In this document: in pieces, positions 35,598 to 36,467 of the stretch
Position numbering within the stretch: the first letter of the stretch is position 1
How the letters are laid out: each line of letters opens with the position of its first letter
Assembly: GCA_013696805.1 (NCBI GenBank)
Contig: JACCXX010000019.1
Span: 1-36,467, forward strand
DNA length: 36,467 bases
Direction of reading: 5' to 3'
Source of the DNA: Actinomycetota bacterium
GTDB taxonomy: Bacteria; Actinomycetota; Thermoleophilia; Gaiellales; Gaiellaceae
Position numbers and translations under genes: made by a program
Notes under the pieces: model-generated
The model's input: only the letters and a program-made list of their open reading frames with translations
Database searches by the model: none
What the model was told of the DNA's origin: nothing

Positions 35598-36467
35598 TTA
35601 GGCCTTGGCAGCGACCTCTGCGACGACAGCTTCCTTCTCCTTCTTCTCAGCCACGTCGGGCTTGGATACCGGCAACAGCCGTGCCGAGGCAATGTTCTCC
35701 GGCCCGAGCTGCGTCTGGATGTCGCGCACGATGTTGTCCGAGACGTCGGGATGCTCACGCAGGAACGCTGCCGCGTTCTGGCGCCCTTGCCCGAGGCGTT
35801 CGTCGCCGAAGCTGAAGTACGAGCCCGACTTCTGGACGATCTTGCGCTCGAGCGCGGCCTCGAGGACCGTGCCTTCCCAAGAGATCCCGGAGCCGTAGAT
35901 GATGTCGAACTCGGCCTGCTTGAAAGGCGGTGCCACCTTGTTCTTCACGACCTTCACGCGGACGCGATTGCCGTACGCCTCGACACCGTCCTTCAGCGTC
36001 TCGATGCGGCGGATGTCGAGCCGGACCGAAGAGTAGAACTTCAGCGCGCGGCCGCCGGGCGTGGTCTCAGGGGAGCCGAACATGACCCCGATCTTCTCGC
36101 GGAGCTGGTTCGTGAACAGGCAGATCGTGTCGGTGCGGTTGAGGGTTCCGGCCAACTTGCGCAGGGCCTGGCTCATCAGGCGGGCCTGGAGACCGACGTG
36201 GCTGTCCCCCATCTCGCCCTCGATCTCGGCCTTCGGCGTGAGCGCTGCTACCGAGTCGACCGCGACGACGTCGAGCGCGCCGGAGCGGATCAGGAGCTCC
36301 GCAATCTCGAGCGCCTGCTCGCCGTGATCGGGCTGGGAGACCAGGAGCTCGTCGATGTTGACACCGATGCGGCGCGCGTACTGCGGGTCCATCGCATGCT
36401 CGGCGTCGATGAAAGCGCAGATGCCGCCTCGCCGCTGCGCCTCGGCGATGACGTGGTAGACGAGCGT
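35598..36467 (-). CDS. recA: Recombinase RecA, 5' end truncated by window edge
   Basis: [94 protein letters not shown]; reading frame open to window end. Confidence 0.97.
   Translation of the reverse strand, partial: TLVYHVIAEAQRRGGICAFIDAEHAMDPQYARRIGVNIDELLVSQPDHGEQALEIAELLIRSGALDVVAVDSVAALTPKAEIEGEMGDSHVGLQARLMSQALRKLAGTLNRTDTICLFTNQLREKIGVMFGSPETTPGGRALKFYSSVRLDIRRIETLKDGVEAYGNRVRVKVVKNKVAPPFKQAEFDIIYGSGISWEGTVLEAALERKIVQKSGSYFSFGDERLGQGRQNAAAFLREHPDVSDNIVRDIQTQLGPENIASARLLPVSKPDVAEKKEKEAVVAEVAAKA

Overview
High-GC actinobacterial chromosomal window; gene content and order suggest the Thermoleophilia/Gaiellales neighbourhood, but this is inference. It holds about 28 confident protein genes among many antisense shadow ORFs. 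No complete tRNA, rRNA, CRISPR array or transposase was found. Main blocks: (a) a left accessory segment with a frameshifted small gene, a secreted S8 protease and hairpin-rich intergenic DNA, bracketed by two degenerate tRNA 3'-end fragments; (b) arginase convergent with a HutF-like deiminase; (c) pgsA, a fused NDP-sugar pyrophosphorylase/phosphomutase-like protein, a small RsiG-like protein, a zinc-ribbon FHA protein, a MerR regulator and apt; (d) two RpoD-type sigma factors flanking a PHP phosphatase, with tandem DnaA boxes upstream of the first; (e) a stand-alone class II glutaminase and an HNH-repeat protein; (f) a membrane GGDEF+HD-GYP fusion and an S8 protease with a Trp pentad repeat; (g) murT-gatD; (h) a reverse-strand cluster miaB-PTP-miaA-dapF-dapL-hflX-dut-nudix, preceded by recA-recX-rny. 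Best leads: the single-motif RsiG-like c-di-GMP anti-sigma candidate in the same window as a two-sensor GGDEF/HD-GYP protein; a DapF homologue with both catalytic Cys positions changed to Ser; the S8 protease with WSD-x-[T/S] repeats; a phosphomutase domain with eroded active-site motifs; and the tRNA-fragment-bounded segment.
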